A stretch of DNA of 64,000 nt from positions 1-64,000 of the forward strand of contig CAZHYQ010000012.1 in the NCBI GenBank assembly GCA_964536805.1, in the 5' to 3' direction. This DNA comes from Longilinea sp964536805. Lineage in GTDB: Bacteria; Chloroflexota; Anaerolineae; Anaerolineales; Anaerolineaceae. Each line of letters starts with the position of its first letter. Position 1 is the stretch's first letter. The notes under the pieces were generated by a model that was given only the letters and a program-made list of their open reading frames with translations, had not been told where the DNA came from and searched no databases. The translations under genes were made by a program, and so were the position numbers. Positions 50,631 to 59,387 of this stretch are shown here, in pieces.

Positions 50631-51218
50631 ATGCGAGAGCTGATCGTGGCTGAATTTATCACCCTGGACGGCGTGATTCAGGCACCCGGCGGCGCGGTTG
50701 AAGACACCGATGGCGGTTTTTCGCACGGCGGCTGGACGCTGCCATACTGGCACGATGACATCGGCGCCCGCTTTTTTCAGGTCATATCCGAGGCCGATGC
50801 ACTCCTGCTGGGACGCAAGACCTGGCAAATCCACGGCGGCGCGTTCGATCCGATGGTCGGCGATCCATTTGGCGATGCGATGAATGCCATCCGCAAGTAC
50901 GTGGTGTCCACCACGTTAACCTCGGCTTCGGCCTGGCGCAATTCAACGCTCATCTCGGAGCGGGTCAGCGAGAGCGTGCGCCAGCTCAAGCAGCAGCCCG
51001 GTAAAAACATCCTGATGGATGGCAGCAGCGTGCTGGTGCAGTCGCTGGCCCAGGATGACCTGATCGATGAGTATGACCTGCACGTCTACCCCATCGTGTT
51101 GGGGGGCGGCAAGCGCATCTTTCCGCCCGGCAAGCGCCTCAACCTCACCCTGGTGGAAGCCTCGCCGCTTCCGACCGGGGTGGTGTTCCTGCGTTACCGG
51201 CGCAAGGCAGTGGAATAA
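50631..51218 (+). CDS. Dihydrofolate reductase-like (RibD C-terminal) protein
   Basis: 195-residue DHFR/RibD-fold protein: VAEFITLDGVIQAPGG, GGFSHGGWTLPYW, ALLLGRKTWQIHG, ILMDGSSVLVQSLAQDDLID and HVYPIVLGGGKRIFP. Similar to the gene at 8598. Start 50631 with GGAG 8 bases upstream; the frame extends 9 codons more. Its stop codon overlaps the ATG of the acetyltransferase gene (TAATG), so the two are coupled. Confidence 0.87.
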   Translation: MRELIVAEFITLDGVIQAPGGAVEDTDGGFSHGGWTLPYWHDDIGARFFQVISEADALLLGRKTWQIHGGAFDPMVGDPFGDAMNAIRKYVVSTTLTSASAWRNSTLISERVSESVRQLKQQPGKNILMDGSSVLVQSLAQDDLIDEYDLHVYPIVLGGGKRIFPPGKRLNLTLVEASPLPTGVVFLRYRRKAVE

Positions 51219-51769
51219 TGTTTCGAGATACGATCGATGAGAATATTGAACTTCGCCTACTGGAAGAGCAGCATGCCGAAGCCGTCTACCGCCTGTTGAA
51301 GGAGAATCGCAAGCATCTGCAGGCCGAACTGACCTGGCTGACAGACGAACTGACCCTTGAGGATGCCAGGGAGTATATTCGCGCCGGGCTTGCCCGCCAG
51401 GCCGCCAACAACGGTCTGCGGGCTGGCATCTGGCTGCACGACGAGCTGGCGGGCATCGCCAGTTTGCATGGCGTGGTGTGGGCGGATCGAAAAGCCAGCC
51501 TCGGCTACTGGTTGGGCGAAGCTTATCAAGGCAAGGGGCTGGTCACCAGGGCTTGCGCCAGCCTGATCAACCACGCCTTTGGCGAACTCGATTTAAACCG
51601 CCTGGAAATTCAATGCGACCGCGAAAACCTCCGCAGCCGCAAGGTGGCTGAACGCTTGGGTTTCACCCTGGAAGGGATTCTGCGCCAGGCGTGGTGGACG
51701 CAAGGCCGCTTTGTGGATGAGGCCGTTTATGGGCTACTGAAATCGGAATGGCATGCCGCGGCAACTTGA
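51218..51769 (+). CDS. RimJ/RimL-type GNAT N-acetyltransferase
   Basis: 183-residue GNAT acetyltransferase of the RimJ/RimL group. IELRLLEEQHAEAVYRLLKEN starts the fold, LGYWLGEAYQGKGLVTRAC is the acetyl-CoA loop (Q-G-x-G), and LNRLEIQCDRENLRSRKVAERLGF is the RimL C-terminal signature. These enzymes modify N-terminal residues of ribosomal proteins, or antibiotics and small amines. Close to YdaF-type. Translationally coupled to the preceding reductase by TAATG. Confidence 0.92.
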   Translation: MFRDTIDENIELRLLEEQHAEAVYRLLKENRKHLQAELTWLTDELTLEDAREYIRAGLARQAANNGLRAGIWLHDELAGIASLHGVVWADRKASLGYWLGEAYQGKGLVTRACASLINHAFGELDLNRLEIQCDRENLRSRKVAERLGFTLEGILRQAWWTQGRFVDEAVYGLLKSEWHAAAT

Positions 51770-51850
51770 TTCAGCACGGGTTGGGCTTGCGCAGGGTTTC
51801 AGCCTGCCGGCGGCTGAAGATTCGGATTGTGTTTTTGATATACTGAATAA

Positions 51851-52135
51851 ATGATCCTCGAGTTCAGCGGCATGCTCTTCTACTGGCGCGGCCCTGCCCC
51901 CTATTACTTCATCACGGTGCCAGCTGAGCAAAGCAGCGACATCAAAGCCATTTCGCCGCTGGTGACATACGGCTGGGGCGTCATCCCGGTGACCGTGCGG
52001 CTCGGTCAGAGCGAGTGGAAGACCTCGCTGTTCCCCAAAAACGGCGGCTACCTGGTGCCCATCAAGGACAGCGTGCGGAACGCGGAAGCCCTTGGGCAGG
52101 GCGATCTGGTGGCGCTGCGTCTGGAAATTCGTTGA
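51851..52135 (+). CDS. DUF1905 protein
   Basis: 94-residue DUF1905 beta-barrel protein: FSGMLFYWRGPAPYYFITVP, GWGVIPVTVRLGQSEWKTSL and KDSVRNAEALGQGDLVALRL. The fold is a small barrel sometimes fused to YdeI-like domains. A TATACT -10 box (51839-51844) ends 6 bases before the ATG and no RBS is present, so the mRNA is probably leaderless. Next gene begins 49 bases on. Confidence 0.85.
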   Translation: MILEFSGMLFYWRGPAPYYFITVPAEQSSDIKAISPLVTYGWGVIPVTVRLGQSEWKTSLFPKNGGYLVPIKDSVRNAEALGQGDLVALRLEIR

Positions 52136-52184
52136 GCCGGGTCGGGAACAAGGATTGGTCTGTGATGAACATCCAGGGAGACCC

Positions 52185-52709
52185 ATGGCGAATATGATCG
52201 ATTCGGACATGCTGTGGCGCCAGTTTGGCGCGGCCATTGACTCGTTTGGCGGCGCCCTGCGCGGCTGCCCGGATGAACTGTGGGAAGCGCCGTTGTGGCC
52301 TGACCAGCCGGATCAGTGGGTGGCAAACGGGTTTTCGCAATTCTGGTACCTTGGCTACCACGCGCTCTTCTGGCTGGATTTGTACCTGACCGGGGCGGAG
52401 GAGGGTTTTTCTCCCCCGGCGCCGTTTGACCTGGTGGAGATGGAAGCAAACGAAACACTGCCGCGCACCTATACCCGCGCGGAGCTGCTCGGCTACCTGG
52501 AGATTTGCACGCAGAGGTGCCGGCAGACGATCACCGCAATGTCTGAAGAACAGGCCGGGCGCATTTGCCGCTTTGCCTGGGGGGAACTGACCTTCGCAGA
52601 ACTGCAATTGTACAATCTGCGCCATATGCAGGAGCACGCCTCGCAGCTGACCATGTTCCTGGGGCAGCAGGCCGGGCATTCGGCCCGCTGGGTAGCCCAG
52701 GCTGAGTAA
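52185..52709 (+). CDS. DinB family protein
   Basis: 174-residue DinB/YfiT-like four-helix bundle. Metal-ligand His occur in LGYHALFWLDLY and HMQEHASQL, the positions expected for the family's triad. DinB-like proteins are putative metal-dependent thiol transferases (bacillithiol/mycothiol type), although the substrate here is unknown. RBS GGGAG lies before ATG 52185. Possibly co-transcribed with the DUF1905 gene. Confidence 0.85.
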   Translation: MANMIDSDMLWRQFGAAIDSFGGALRGCPDELWEAPLWPDQPDQWVANGFSQFWYLGYHALFWLDLYLTGAEEGFSPPAPFDLVEMEANETLPRTYTRAELLGYLEICTQRCRQTITAMSEEQAGRICRFAWGELTFAELQLYNLRHMQEHASQLTMFLGQQAGHSARWVAQAE

Positions 52710-52816
52710 TTCATTTTTTAGAGCTGGTTGAAACCAGATGGGAGCTGCCGCATTCAATGGCCGGCATGATGCAGGATGGCGGTTGGCATAATAGACATTA
52801 AAGGTACGGTGAAATA

Positions 52817-53524
52817 ATGGCACAGGCATTGAGCAATCGCGAAATAGAAATTGCGGAACAACTTCTAGAGGGCAAAAGCAATAAAATGATTGCCCAGTCG
52901 CTGGGCATAACCGAGCGGACCGTGGAATTTCACTTGAAGAATATCTACGAGAAGTACCAGGTAAATTCCAGGGTGGAGTTGATCCTGTTGCTGGGGAACC
53001 CCACAGGGAAACCAGGTGCGGAAAAACTGGGGGATTCCACAGTTGAAACCGCGGGTAAAAATGATGAAAATAGTGTGATGTCCAATTCAGCAAAAGGTTG
53101 GACTGCCCCTATCAAGGAGTTCTTTTCAATTATTGGTAAGGAGATAAAGATGAATGTTCCGGTGGATTCAAATGCCAGTAAAAAAGACGGGATGATGCCG
53201 TTTTTTGAATCAATCCGGGTTTGCCTCGTCAAATACGCTGAATTTACCGGACGGGCATCGCGGTCAGAGTTCTGGTGGTTTATGTTGTTCGTCACGCTGG
53301 TTACATCAGCGCTGGAATATGTAAGCGAGACGGCTGGCATCATCTTCCTGATTGCCATGTTATTACCACTGCTGGCGGCAGGAGCACGCCGGTTGAATGA
53401 TGTTGGTAAAAGCGGATGGTGGCAATTGTACCTGCTTATCCCGGTGGGTGGCCTGGTTATCCTGGCCTTTTTATGGGCCGAACCATCAACCGACCCACAG
53501 CCAGGTGGCGCACCTTTGGTGTGA
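52817..53524 (+). CDS. LuxR-type HTH fused to DUF805 membrane domain
   Basis: 235-residue fusion. Residues 1-62 are a GerE/LuxR HTH (LSNREIEIAEQLLEGKSNKM… TERTVEFHLKNIYEKYQVNSR). A linker (about 65-125) follows, then a DUF805 domain at 126-225 with the YAEFTGRASRSEFWWFML motif, helices (LFVTLVTSALEYVSE, IIFLIAMLLPLLAAGARRLND, LYLLIPVGGLVILAFLW) and the RRLNDVGKSGWW signature. This makes a membrane-tethered transcription factor. The sequence does not show how DNA binding is controlled; proteolysis or membrane stress are possibilities. ATG has only a weak RBS. Confidence 0.85.
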   Translation: MAQALSNREIEIAEQLLEGKSNKMIAQSLGITERTVEFHLKNIYEKYQVNSRVELILLLGNPTGKPGAEKLGDSTVETAGKNDENSVMSNSAKGWTAPIKEFFSIIGKEIKMNVPVDSNASKKDGMMPFFESIRVCLVKYAEFTGRASRSEFWWFMLFVTLVTSALEYVSETAGIIFLIAMLLPLLAAGARRLNDVGKSGWWQLYLLIPVGGLVILAFLWAEPSTDPQPGGAPLV

Positions 53525-53562
53525 CACACGGCGGTTCGGGCTGCGCACCTGCAGAAACTGAA

Positions 53563-53604
53563 AACGTTCGCACCCCTGACGCGATGGGGAGGCGAGCGTT
53601 TTTT
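53563..53604 (+). terminator. Terminator after the LuxR-DUF805 gene
   Basis: Stem AACGTTCGC / GCGAGCGTT (one G-T pair) with an inner CCC/GGG pair, then six T. Confidence 0.75.
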
Positions 53605-53735
53605 GTTTATTGCTGGTTTGCAGGAATGATTCCCCAGCATATGCGTTCCTGTTATTGGATAATTGATTCGCTGGATATAATTAACCTACAAATCAGGCCA
53701 TCTGCGATCAATAGCTATAAAATTAAGGAAATCCC

Positions 53736-54695
53736 ATGGAAATGTCGCCAGCGACAATCGAATGGCTGCTGTCCGGCGATCCGGCCATCCGCTGGCAGGT
53801 AATGCGCGATCTGCTGGACAGGCCCGCCGCGCAATGGCAGGCTGAACGCAGGCGATTGTTGGAGCACGGCTGGGCCAAAAATATGTTGGACCGCCAGAAC
53901 GCAGACGGCGGCTGGGGCGAAGGCACGTACGGGCCCAAGTGGACCTCGACCACCTACACCCTGCTGGGGTTGCGCGAGATGGGTCTGCCGGGCGATTGCG
54001 CCGCGGCACAGAGCGGGGCGCAGGTGGCGGTTGGGAAAATGCTCGGTGAAACCCGCGACGCTGTGTTTATGAAGCGCCTGGCGGGGTTTGACCGCTGCAT
54101 TGTGGGCATGATGCTGGAAATTGGCGTGTATTTCGGCATCGAGGATGAGCGCATCGATGCCCTGGTGGAGAACCTGCTGGCCGAGCAAATGCCTGACGGC
54201 GGTTGGAACTGCCGCCGCCACCGCAAACCCGAACCGCATCACAGTTCCTTCCATACCACGCTGAATGTACTGGACGGCCTGCGGGAAATTCTCGAGCTGC
54301 GCCCTGATGCGCCTTATGCTGCCGAAGTTGCGGCTGCCGAAGACCGTGCGCGCGAGCTGCTGCTGGAACACCGCCTGTTCCGCTCGGATAAAACCGGGCA
54401 GGTGATTCACAAGAATTTCGTCCAGATATCCTACCCGCACCGCTGGTTTTACGATTTTTTGCGCGCCCTGGAGCATTTCGCCCGGGCCGGGGCCGCCCGC
54501 GATGAGCGCCTGCAGGAGGGAATTGACCTGCTGTACCAATATCAGACTGGCGACGGGCGCTGGCGCAACCAGGTCAGACATTCGGGCAAGCTCTTCTTCA
54601 TCCTGGAGCCAGGCCGCGAACCCAGCCGCTGGAACACCCTGCGCGCCTTGCGCGTGCTGCGCTGGTGGCATCAGCCGGCTACCGCGCCCGCCTGA
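53736..54695 (+). CDS. Terpenoid cyclase-like alpha/alpha-toroid protein
   Basis: 319-residue all-helical protein with two QW-like repeats, QNADGGWGEGTYGPKW (about 52-67) and QMPDGGWNCRRH, plus a later TGDGRWRN. These mark the squalene-cyclase/prenyltransferase alpha-alpha barrel. It lacks a DxDD protonation motif and is half the length of squalene-hopene cyclases, so cyclase activity is not expected. Such single-domain toroids are common and unassigned. TATAAT (53676-53681) with TTATTG 18 bases upstream is a likely promoter. Confidence 0.78.
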   Translation: MEMSPATIEWLLSGDPAIRWQVMRDLLDRPAAQWQAERRRLLEHGWAKNMLDRQNADGGWGEGTYGPKWTSTTYTLLGLREMGLPGDCAAAQSGAQVAVGKMLGETRDAVFMKRLAGFDRCIVGMMLEIGVYFGIEDERIDALVENLLAEQMPDGGWNCRRHRKPEPHHSSFHTTLNVLDGLREILELRPDAPYAAEVAAAEDRARELLLEHRLFRSDKTGQVIHKNFVQISYPHRWFYDFLRALEHFARAGAARDERLQEGIDLLYQYQTGDGRWRNQVRHSGKLFFILEPGREPSRWNTLRALRVLRWWHQPATAPA

Positions 54696-54770
54696 CACAG
54701 GGTTTTGCTCCTTTTTTCCGGCAAAACTTGGGTACAATAAGGTCAGGTTGAAAAATTAGGAGGGAATGCG

Positions 54771-55274
54771 ATGCAAATCTTTTTAATCCTGGCTCTACTG
54801 GTTGCCATCCTGGCGGTCATTTTCGCCGTTCAAAATGTCGCCGTAGTGGCGGTTAGTTTTTTTGCATGGCATATCCAGATTCCCCTTGCGGTGGCGCTGC
54901 TGGCGGCTTTGGGCGTCGGCGTTCTGATTACCATCCTGCTGTCGCTGCCGGGAAAGGTTAAAGGACGCTGGAATTCCGCCTCGAATCGAAAGAAGTATTC
55001 AAACCTGGAAGCGGAACGCGACGCCCTGAAAGCGAAAATCGATCAAATGGCGGCCGACCGCGACCGTGCCATTCAGAAATTGGACGACTCCGAAAAAGAA
55101 ATCGCAGACCTGGAAGAGCGGTTGGCCAGTTTTTCGGCCGCACTGGAGGAGGCCGAAGACCGTTTGGCCGCGGCGGCGCCTGCCACGGCGATTCCTCCTC
55201 TCGTTACGCCGCCTGCGGCTGATTCCAATGGACCGGCTGCTGATCAATCCGCGGCCACACAGACCAATTCCTAA
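54771..55274 (+). CDS. LapA family membrane protein
   Basis: 167-residue LapA/DUF1049 protein. Two N-terminal helices (IFLILALLVAILAVIFAVQN and LAVALLAALGVGVLITILLSL) precede a cytosolic coiled coil (about 75-135, SNLEAERDALKAKI…IADLEERLASF) and an Ala/Pro-rich tail. In E. coli, LapA with LapB controls LPS synthesis; in Chloroflexota, which lack typical LPS, the role must differ. RBS AGGAGGG lies upstream. The next gene starts 4 bases after the stop. Confidence 0.87.
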   Translation: MQIFLILALLVAILAVIFAVQNVAVVAVSFFAWHIQIPLAVALLAALGVGVLITILLSLPGKVKGRWNSASNRKKYSNLEAERDALKAKIDQMAADRDRAIQKLDDSEKEIADLEERLASFSAALEEAEDRLAAAAPATAIPPLVTPPAADSNGPAADQSAATQTNS

Positions 55275-55278
55275 AAAC

Positions 55279-55701
55279 GTGAAAGACGTTTTCATCAAAT
55301 GGTTCATGGCGGTCAATAAGCTGCTGCTCCGGCTCAGCCGCGGACGCATCGGCAGCAAACTGGGCAGGCAGACCATCCTCATCCTGCACACCACCGGGCG
55401 CAAGTCCGGCCAGGACCGCGCCATTCCGATTGCCTATTTCTTCTACGAAGGGCTCTATCTGATTGTTGCCTCAAATTGGGGAAAAGACAGCCAGGCCGAT
55501 TGGTATCTCAACCTAAAAAAGGACCCCTACGCCCGGGTGGAGGTCAACGGCAGGATCATCCCGGTGGTCGCGCGTGAAGCCCAGGGAGACGAATATGAAC
55601 GCCTGTGGCAGTACGCCAGCGGAAAGCATCCGCCCTACCTGGACTACCAGAAGATGACCGCCCGTCACATCCCGATTATGCTGTTTGAGCCCGTGGGTTA
55701 A
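55279..55701 (+). CDS. F420-type (deazaflavin) nitroreductase-family oxidoreductase
   Basis: 140-residue split-barrel protein of the DDN/F420H2-dependent quinone reductase group: SKLGRQTILILHTTGRKSGQ, AIPIAYFFYEGLYLIVASNWG, DSQADWYLNLKKDPYARVEVN and a final RHIPIMLFEPV. Members bind F420 or FMN. GTG 55279 starts 4 bases after lapA ends and has no clear RBS, so translation may reinitiate. A longer version from ATG 55228 is possible. Confidence 0.82.
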   Translation: MKDVFIKWFMAVNKLLLRLSRGRIGSKLGRQTILILHTTGRKSGQDRAIPIAYFFYEGLYLIVASNWGKDSQADWYLNLKKDPYARVEVNGRIIPVVAREAQGDEYERLWQYASGKHPPYLDYQKMTARHIPIMLFEPVG

Positions 55702-55706
55702 TCAAA

Positions 55707-55731
55707 AAGGAGAGCGCGCTGCGCTCTCCTT
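55707..55731. terminator. Bidirectional terminator between convergent genes
   Basis: Perfect 11-bp stem AAGGAGAGCGC-GCT-GCGCTCTCCTT with an A-run on the left and a T-run on the right. Serves both the F420-type reductase gene and the helicase gene. Confidence 0.85.
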
Positions 55732-55737
55732 GTTTTT

Positions 55738-57261
55738 CTAGCGCGGCCGGCGCCGGCCGCCGCCGGACTGCCGCCCCGCATGGCCGCCCCGGCGGTCCGA
55801 TTGCTGCCCGGAACGCGGTTCCAACCGGCGCGAAGGCGGCTGCGTTTCCCGCCGCTCCTCGCTGGCCGGCGGCTCGACCGGGCCGTAGAATTCCACGTGG
55901 TAAAAGTCATCCAGCAGCATCGCCAGCAGGCCGTCTTCATCGTTTTCGCCCAGGGCACGCGCCAGCGGGATGAAGCGCTGCATGCGTTCGGTTTGCAGTT
56001 TGTCGCGGCTGCGCAGGCGCGCTTCCAGCAGCGCGGTGATGCGCTCGGAAACCACGGCCTGTACGTCTTCATCGGTCGGCAGCGGGCGCTCTTCGATGCT
56101 GAAGCCAAAGCGCTTGCCGATGCGCAGCAATTCGGCCCGTTCGGTGATGTTAACCAGCGTGATGGCCGTGCCGCTGCCGCCCGCTCGCCCGGTGCGGCCG
56201 GCGCGGTGAATGTAGGCCTCGGGGTCCTCCGGCGGCTCATACTGAATGACGTGCGACAGTTCCGGCAGGTCGATGCCGCGCGCCGCCACGTCGGTGGCCA
56301 CCAGAAAGCGCAGCGTGCCCTGGCGGACGCGGTCGAGCACTTTTTCGCGCGCGGCCTGCGACAAATCGGAGGTGAGCAGATCGGCATCATAGCCGAAGCG
56401 CTGTAAAACGGTGGCCACATATTCGACGTGCAGCTTGGTGTTGCAGAAGATGATGGCCGAAAGCGGGTTCTCGACCTCGAGGATGCGCACCAGGCTGCGG
56501 TCCTTGTCCATGCCGGGCACCGAATAGTAAACGTGTTCCGTCTCGGTCACCTGGATGTGATCGCTGCTGAGGTTGATGAAGCCAGGATTGCGCAGGAATT
56601 GCCCGGTCAGGCGCATGACCTGGGGCGGGAAGGTGGCCGAGAACATGGAAGTGCTGATGGGATGCTCGGGCAGGTAGGACTGCACGCGGCGCATGTCGGG
56701 GTAAAAACCCATCGAGAGCATGTGATCGGCTTCGTCGAAGATCAGGTACTTTAAATTCTTCAGCGACAGCGAGCGCCGCAGCAGGTGATCGAGGATGCGG
56801 CCAGGCGTGCCAATGACGATGTGCGCTCCGGCCTTGAAGGCATCCAGTTGGGCGCGGTAGCCAACGCCGCCGTAGACGGCGATGGAACGCACCCCGGTGG
56901 TACGGCCCAAGAGTTCGGCTTCGGTGGCCACCTGCAGCGCCAGCTCGCGTGTCGGCACCAGGATCAGGACCTGGGTGGTGTTTTCGAGCGGGTTGACCAT
57001 TTCGAGCATCGGGAATAAATACGCGCCGGTCTTGCCGCTGCCGGTGCGCGATTGGATCATCATGTCGCGCTGCGAGAAGAGGTAGGGGATGGCCTTGGCC
57101 TGCACGGGCAGCAGCTCGTTCCAGCCGGCCCGCGCGGCCCCTTCGCGCAGCTTTTCAGGCAAATCGGCCAGTTTGGCCTCGGGCAGCACATCCTGCGCCG
57201 CCGGCATGTTGGATGGGTTTTCGTCGGGCGTTCCGCCCGTAATTGCGTTAAATTCGTCCAT
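55738..57261 (-). CDS. DEAD-box ATP-dependent RNA helicase
   Basis: 507-residue DEAD-box helicase. Visible motifs: Q motif LLPVQAKAIPYL, Walker A SRTGSGKT, Ia PTRELA, Ib TPGR, II FDEAD, III SAT, V VATDVAARGID, VI HRAGRTGRAG. The C-terminus after about residue 445 is Arg/Gly-rich and disordered (SDRRGGHAGRQSGGGRRR), a likely RNA-binding tail. CsdA/DeaD-type role: ribosome assembly, mRNA turnover, cold adaptation. The gene is monocistronic and faces its neighbour through a bidirectional terminator. Confidence 0.95.
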   Translation of the reverse strand: MDEFNAITGGTPDENPSNMPAAQDVLPEAKLADLPEKLREGAARAGWNELLPVQAKAIPYLFSQRDMMIQSRTGSGKTGAYLFPMLEMVNPLENTTQVLILVPTRELALQVATEAELLGRTTGVRSIAVYGGVGYRAQLDAFKAGAHIVIGTPGRILDHLLRRSLSLKNLKYLIFDEADHMLSMGFYPDMRRVQSYLPEHPISTSMFSATFPPQVMRLTGQFLRNPGFINLSSDHIQVTETEHVYYSVPGMDKDRSLVRILEVENPLSAIIFCNTKLHVEYVATVLQRFGYDADLLTSDLSQAAREKVLDRVRQGTLRFLVATDVAARGIDLPELSHVIQYEPPEDPEAYIHRAGRTGRAGGSGTAITLVNITERAELLRIGKRFGFSIEERPLPTDEDVQAVVSERITALLEARLRSRDKLQTERMQRFIPLARALGENDEDGLLAMLLDDFYHVEFYGPVEPPASEERRETQPPSRRLEPRSGQQSDRRGGHAGRQSGGGRRRPR

Positions 57262-57450
57262 CGGTTCGTTGCTTTCTTGTAAGAAAAATATTCTCAGTTC
57301 ATTGTAACGGATCAGGGCGGATGGGGATAGAGGGCGTTTTGGTTTGCTGCATTCAAGGTTGCCGCTACAATTAACTTGTTCATGGATGCAGACCGGCCTC
57401 TCCGCCGGCCGGCTGTCCGGTTTTAGGGTTTAATCTGAGGAGGTTGTTGG

Positions 57451-57822
57451 ATGATTCAAGGCATCGATGTGGTTTTTATTCACTCGCCATACAAAGAGCT
57501 GGCGGACTGGTACGCCGGGGTGCTTGGCCTGGAAAAGGGCTTTTCAGACCCCGAGTGGACCGAGTTCCAGACGCAAGGCGTCACGCGGTTTGCGGTGGAG
57601 CAAACCAATTACCCGCGTTCGGTGATCGAAAACCAGGCCATCATGATCAGCTTCCGCGTGGCGGATATTCACACGGCCGTCAAAACGTTGTCCGAACGCG
57701 GCGTGCGCTTTTACCCATCGCTGGCGGACACCATTTTCGATACCGGCCCCTCGCTGGTGGCCACCTTTCAAGACCCGGCGGGAAACTGGCTGCAGATCTC
57801 GCAGCGCAAAGCAGTACAGTAA
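57451..57822 (+). CDS. VOC family protein
   Basis: 123-residue VOC (glyoxalase) fold: VVFIHSPYKELADWYAGVLGLE and FRVADIHTAVKTLSERGVRF…ATFQDPAGNWLQISQ. His and Gln/Glu positions could ligate a metal. RBS TGAGGAGG lies upstream. Followed after 53 bases by a DUF7000 gene. Function not deducible. Confidence 0.85.
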   Translation: MIQGIDVVFIHSPYKELADWYAGVLGLEKGFSDPEWTEFQTQGVTRFAVEQTNYPRSVIENQAIMISFRVADIHTAVKTLSERGVRFYPSLADTIFDTGPSLVATFQDPAGNWLQISQRKAVQ

Positions 57823-57875
57823 ATTGCCGGCCTCGCCCTTGCCGCCAGTTTGATTGGAAATGGAAGGAAGCAAAA

Positions 57876-58370
57876 ATGGATACGTTCAACGAAGCCATGC
57901 TGGAATACCGAAAACAGCTCGCGAATGGGCAGATTCAAAAAGCCTACAAAGGCCTGATGGATTACATGCTGGGCTTGAAAACGCATTTCAAGGACAAGTA
58001 TCCCGATTATTTCGTCTCCGGCAGCCTTTACTTCGGCTACATGGATATGACCTATTTCGCCATCATCCCGGAATCGTTGAAACAGCGCAATTTAAAAATC
58101 GCGCTGGTATTCAATCACGAAGCGTTTCGGTTTGAGGCCTGGCTGGCGGGCTACAACAAACAGGTTCAAACAAAATACTGGCAATTTTTCAAAGAAAGAG
58201 GCTGGAATCAATATACTCTCGTGCCAAGCACGAAAGGCGAGGATGCCATCCTGGTGCATGTTTTAATGGAGAATCCGGATTTTAGCGATCTGGCCAGCCT
58301 GACCCGGCAGCTGGAACGAGAGACCCTGACGTTTATTACGGATATCGAGAACTATTTATCCAAACCCTGA
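57876..58370 (+). CDS. DUF7000 family protein
   Basis: 164-residue soluble protein of the DUF7000 type. MLEYRKQLANGQIQKAYKGLMDYMLGLK, then FVSGSLYFGYMDMTYFAIIP, ALVFNHEAFRFEAWLAGYNKQVQ and ETLTFITDIENYL. The compact alpha/beta protein has no known function; many members sit alone in stress gene sets. RBS GGAAGG precedes ATG 57876. Confidence 0.8.
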   Translation: MDTFNEAMLEYRKQLANGQIQKAYKGLMDYMLGLKTHFKDKYPDYFVSGSLYFGYMDMTYFAIIPESLKQRNLKIALVFNHEAFRFEAWLAGYNKQVQTKYWQFFKERGWNQYTLVPSTKGEDAILVHVLMENPDFSDLASLTRQLERETLTFITDIENYLSKP

Positions 58371-58431
58371 CCGGCCCGGTAAGTGGTAGGATCCAACCAG
58401 TTCACCAGATATATTGAAAGAGTGCATCACG

Positions 58432-59352
58432 ATGACCCTTCACTCCCGCCCCTACGCTGGCCCGGCCGATCTGCAGGCTATGATCAGCCTGACCGGGCGG
58501 CTGCGCGCTGCCGGGCAGCGCGTTTATCCGATCGCAACCGATCTGTACGAGGAGCTGGACGATCCTGAAACGCAGGTGACGGCGTGTCTGTGGGAAGATG
58601 GCAGCGAACTGGTTGGCTTTGCCTACGTCAGCCGCTGGCAAAACCTGGTGGATGCGTTTAATGAAGCCTGCTTCACGCCGGTGGTGCAGGTGGAGTTGAT
58701 GAATCAGATGATCGCGGCAACCCGCGCGCGCAACCGCGCCAAAGGCGAGGCGCAGACGCTGGACGCCAGCGCGCTGGCTGACGACCTGCCCCGCCTGGCC
58801 TTGCTGGAGCGCTTCGGTTTCAACCGGCAGGAGGAATCCTCCCTGCTGTTTGCCCGTTCGCTCGACGGCGATCTGCCGCCCGCCGTGCTGCCGCCGGGTT
58901 TCACCATCCGCCCGATGGCCGGCGCGGCTGAACTGGAGGCCTATGTGGCACTGCACCGCGCCGCCTTCGGCAGCGACAACATGACCCGCGAGTACCGCCA
59001 GTCGATCATGAGCACGCCCGGCTACCTGCCCGAGCTCGACCTTGTGGCCGCCGCGCCGGATGGCAGCCTGGTCGCCTTTTGCGTGTGCCAGATCTTCGCG
59101 GACGACGCGTCGCGCGCCGGCGGAAAGAAGGAAGGCTGGACCGACCCGCTCGGCACGCACCCGGCCTACCGCCGCCTGGGATTGGCCCAGGCGCTCATCC
59201 TCACTGGCCTGGGCCTGCTGCGCGAACGCGGCATCGATACCGCCCTGCTGGGCACCAGCAGCAGCAACCCGGCCATGCAGCGCCTGGCAGAGAAGCTCGG
59301 CTTTCGGGTGGCCACTACCACGCTGTGGTATTGCAAAACGGTGGATTGGTAG
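58432..59352 (+). CDS. Double-domain GNAT N-acetyltransferase
   Basis: 306-residue protein with two tandem GNAT units. The first (about 1-150) is degenerate. The second has IRPMAGAAELEAYVALHRAAFGS and the acetyl-CoA loop GTHPAYRRLGLAQALILTGL, and ends STTTLWY-like (RVATTTLWYC). Tandem GNATs of this type resemble mycothiol synthase (MshD) and Eis-like enzymes, but the substrate is unclear. ATG 58432 was chosen because the upstream extension is not supported. Confidence 0.85.
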   Translation: MTLHSRPYAGPADLQAMISLTGRLRAAGQRVYPIATDLYEELDDPETQVTACLWEDGSELVGFAYVSRWQNLVDAFNEACFTPVVQVELMNQMIAATRARNRAKGEAQTLDASALADDLPRLALLERFGFNRQEESSLLFARSLDGDLPPAVLPPGFTIRPMAGAAELEAYVALHRAAFGSDNMTREYRQSIMSTPGYLPELDLVAAAPDGSLVAFCVCQIFADDASRAGGKKEGWTDPLGTHPAYRRLGLAQALILTGLGLLRERGIDTALLGTSSSNPAMQRLAEKLGFRVATTTLWYCKTVDW

Positions 59353-59387
59353 CTAGCTGTGCAGGGCGTGCCTGGGTACCTGCTCCG

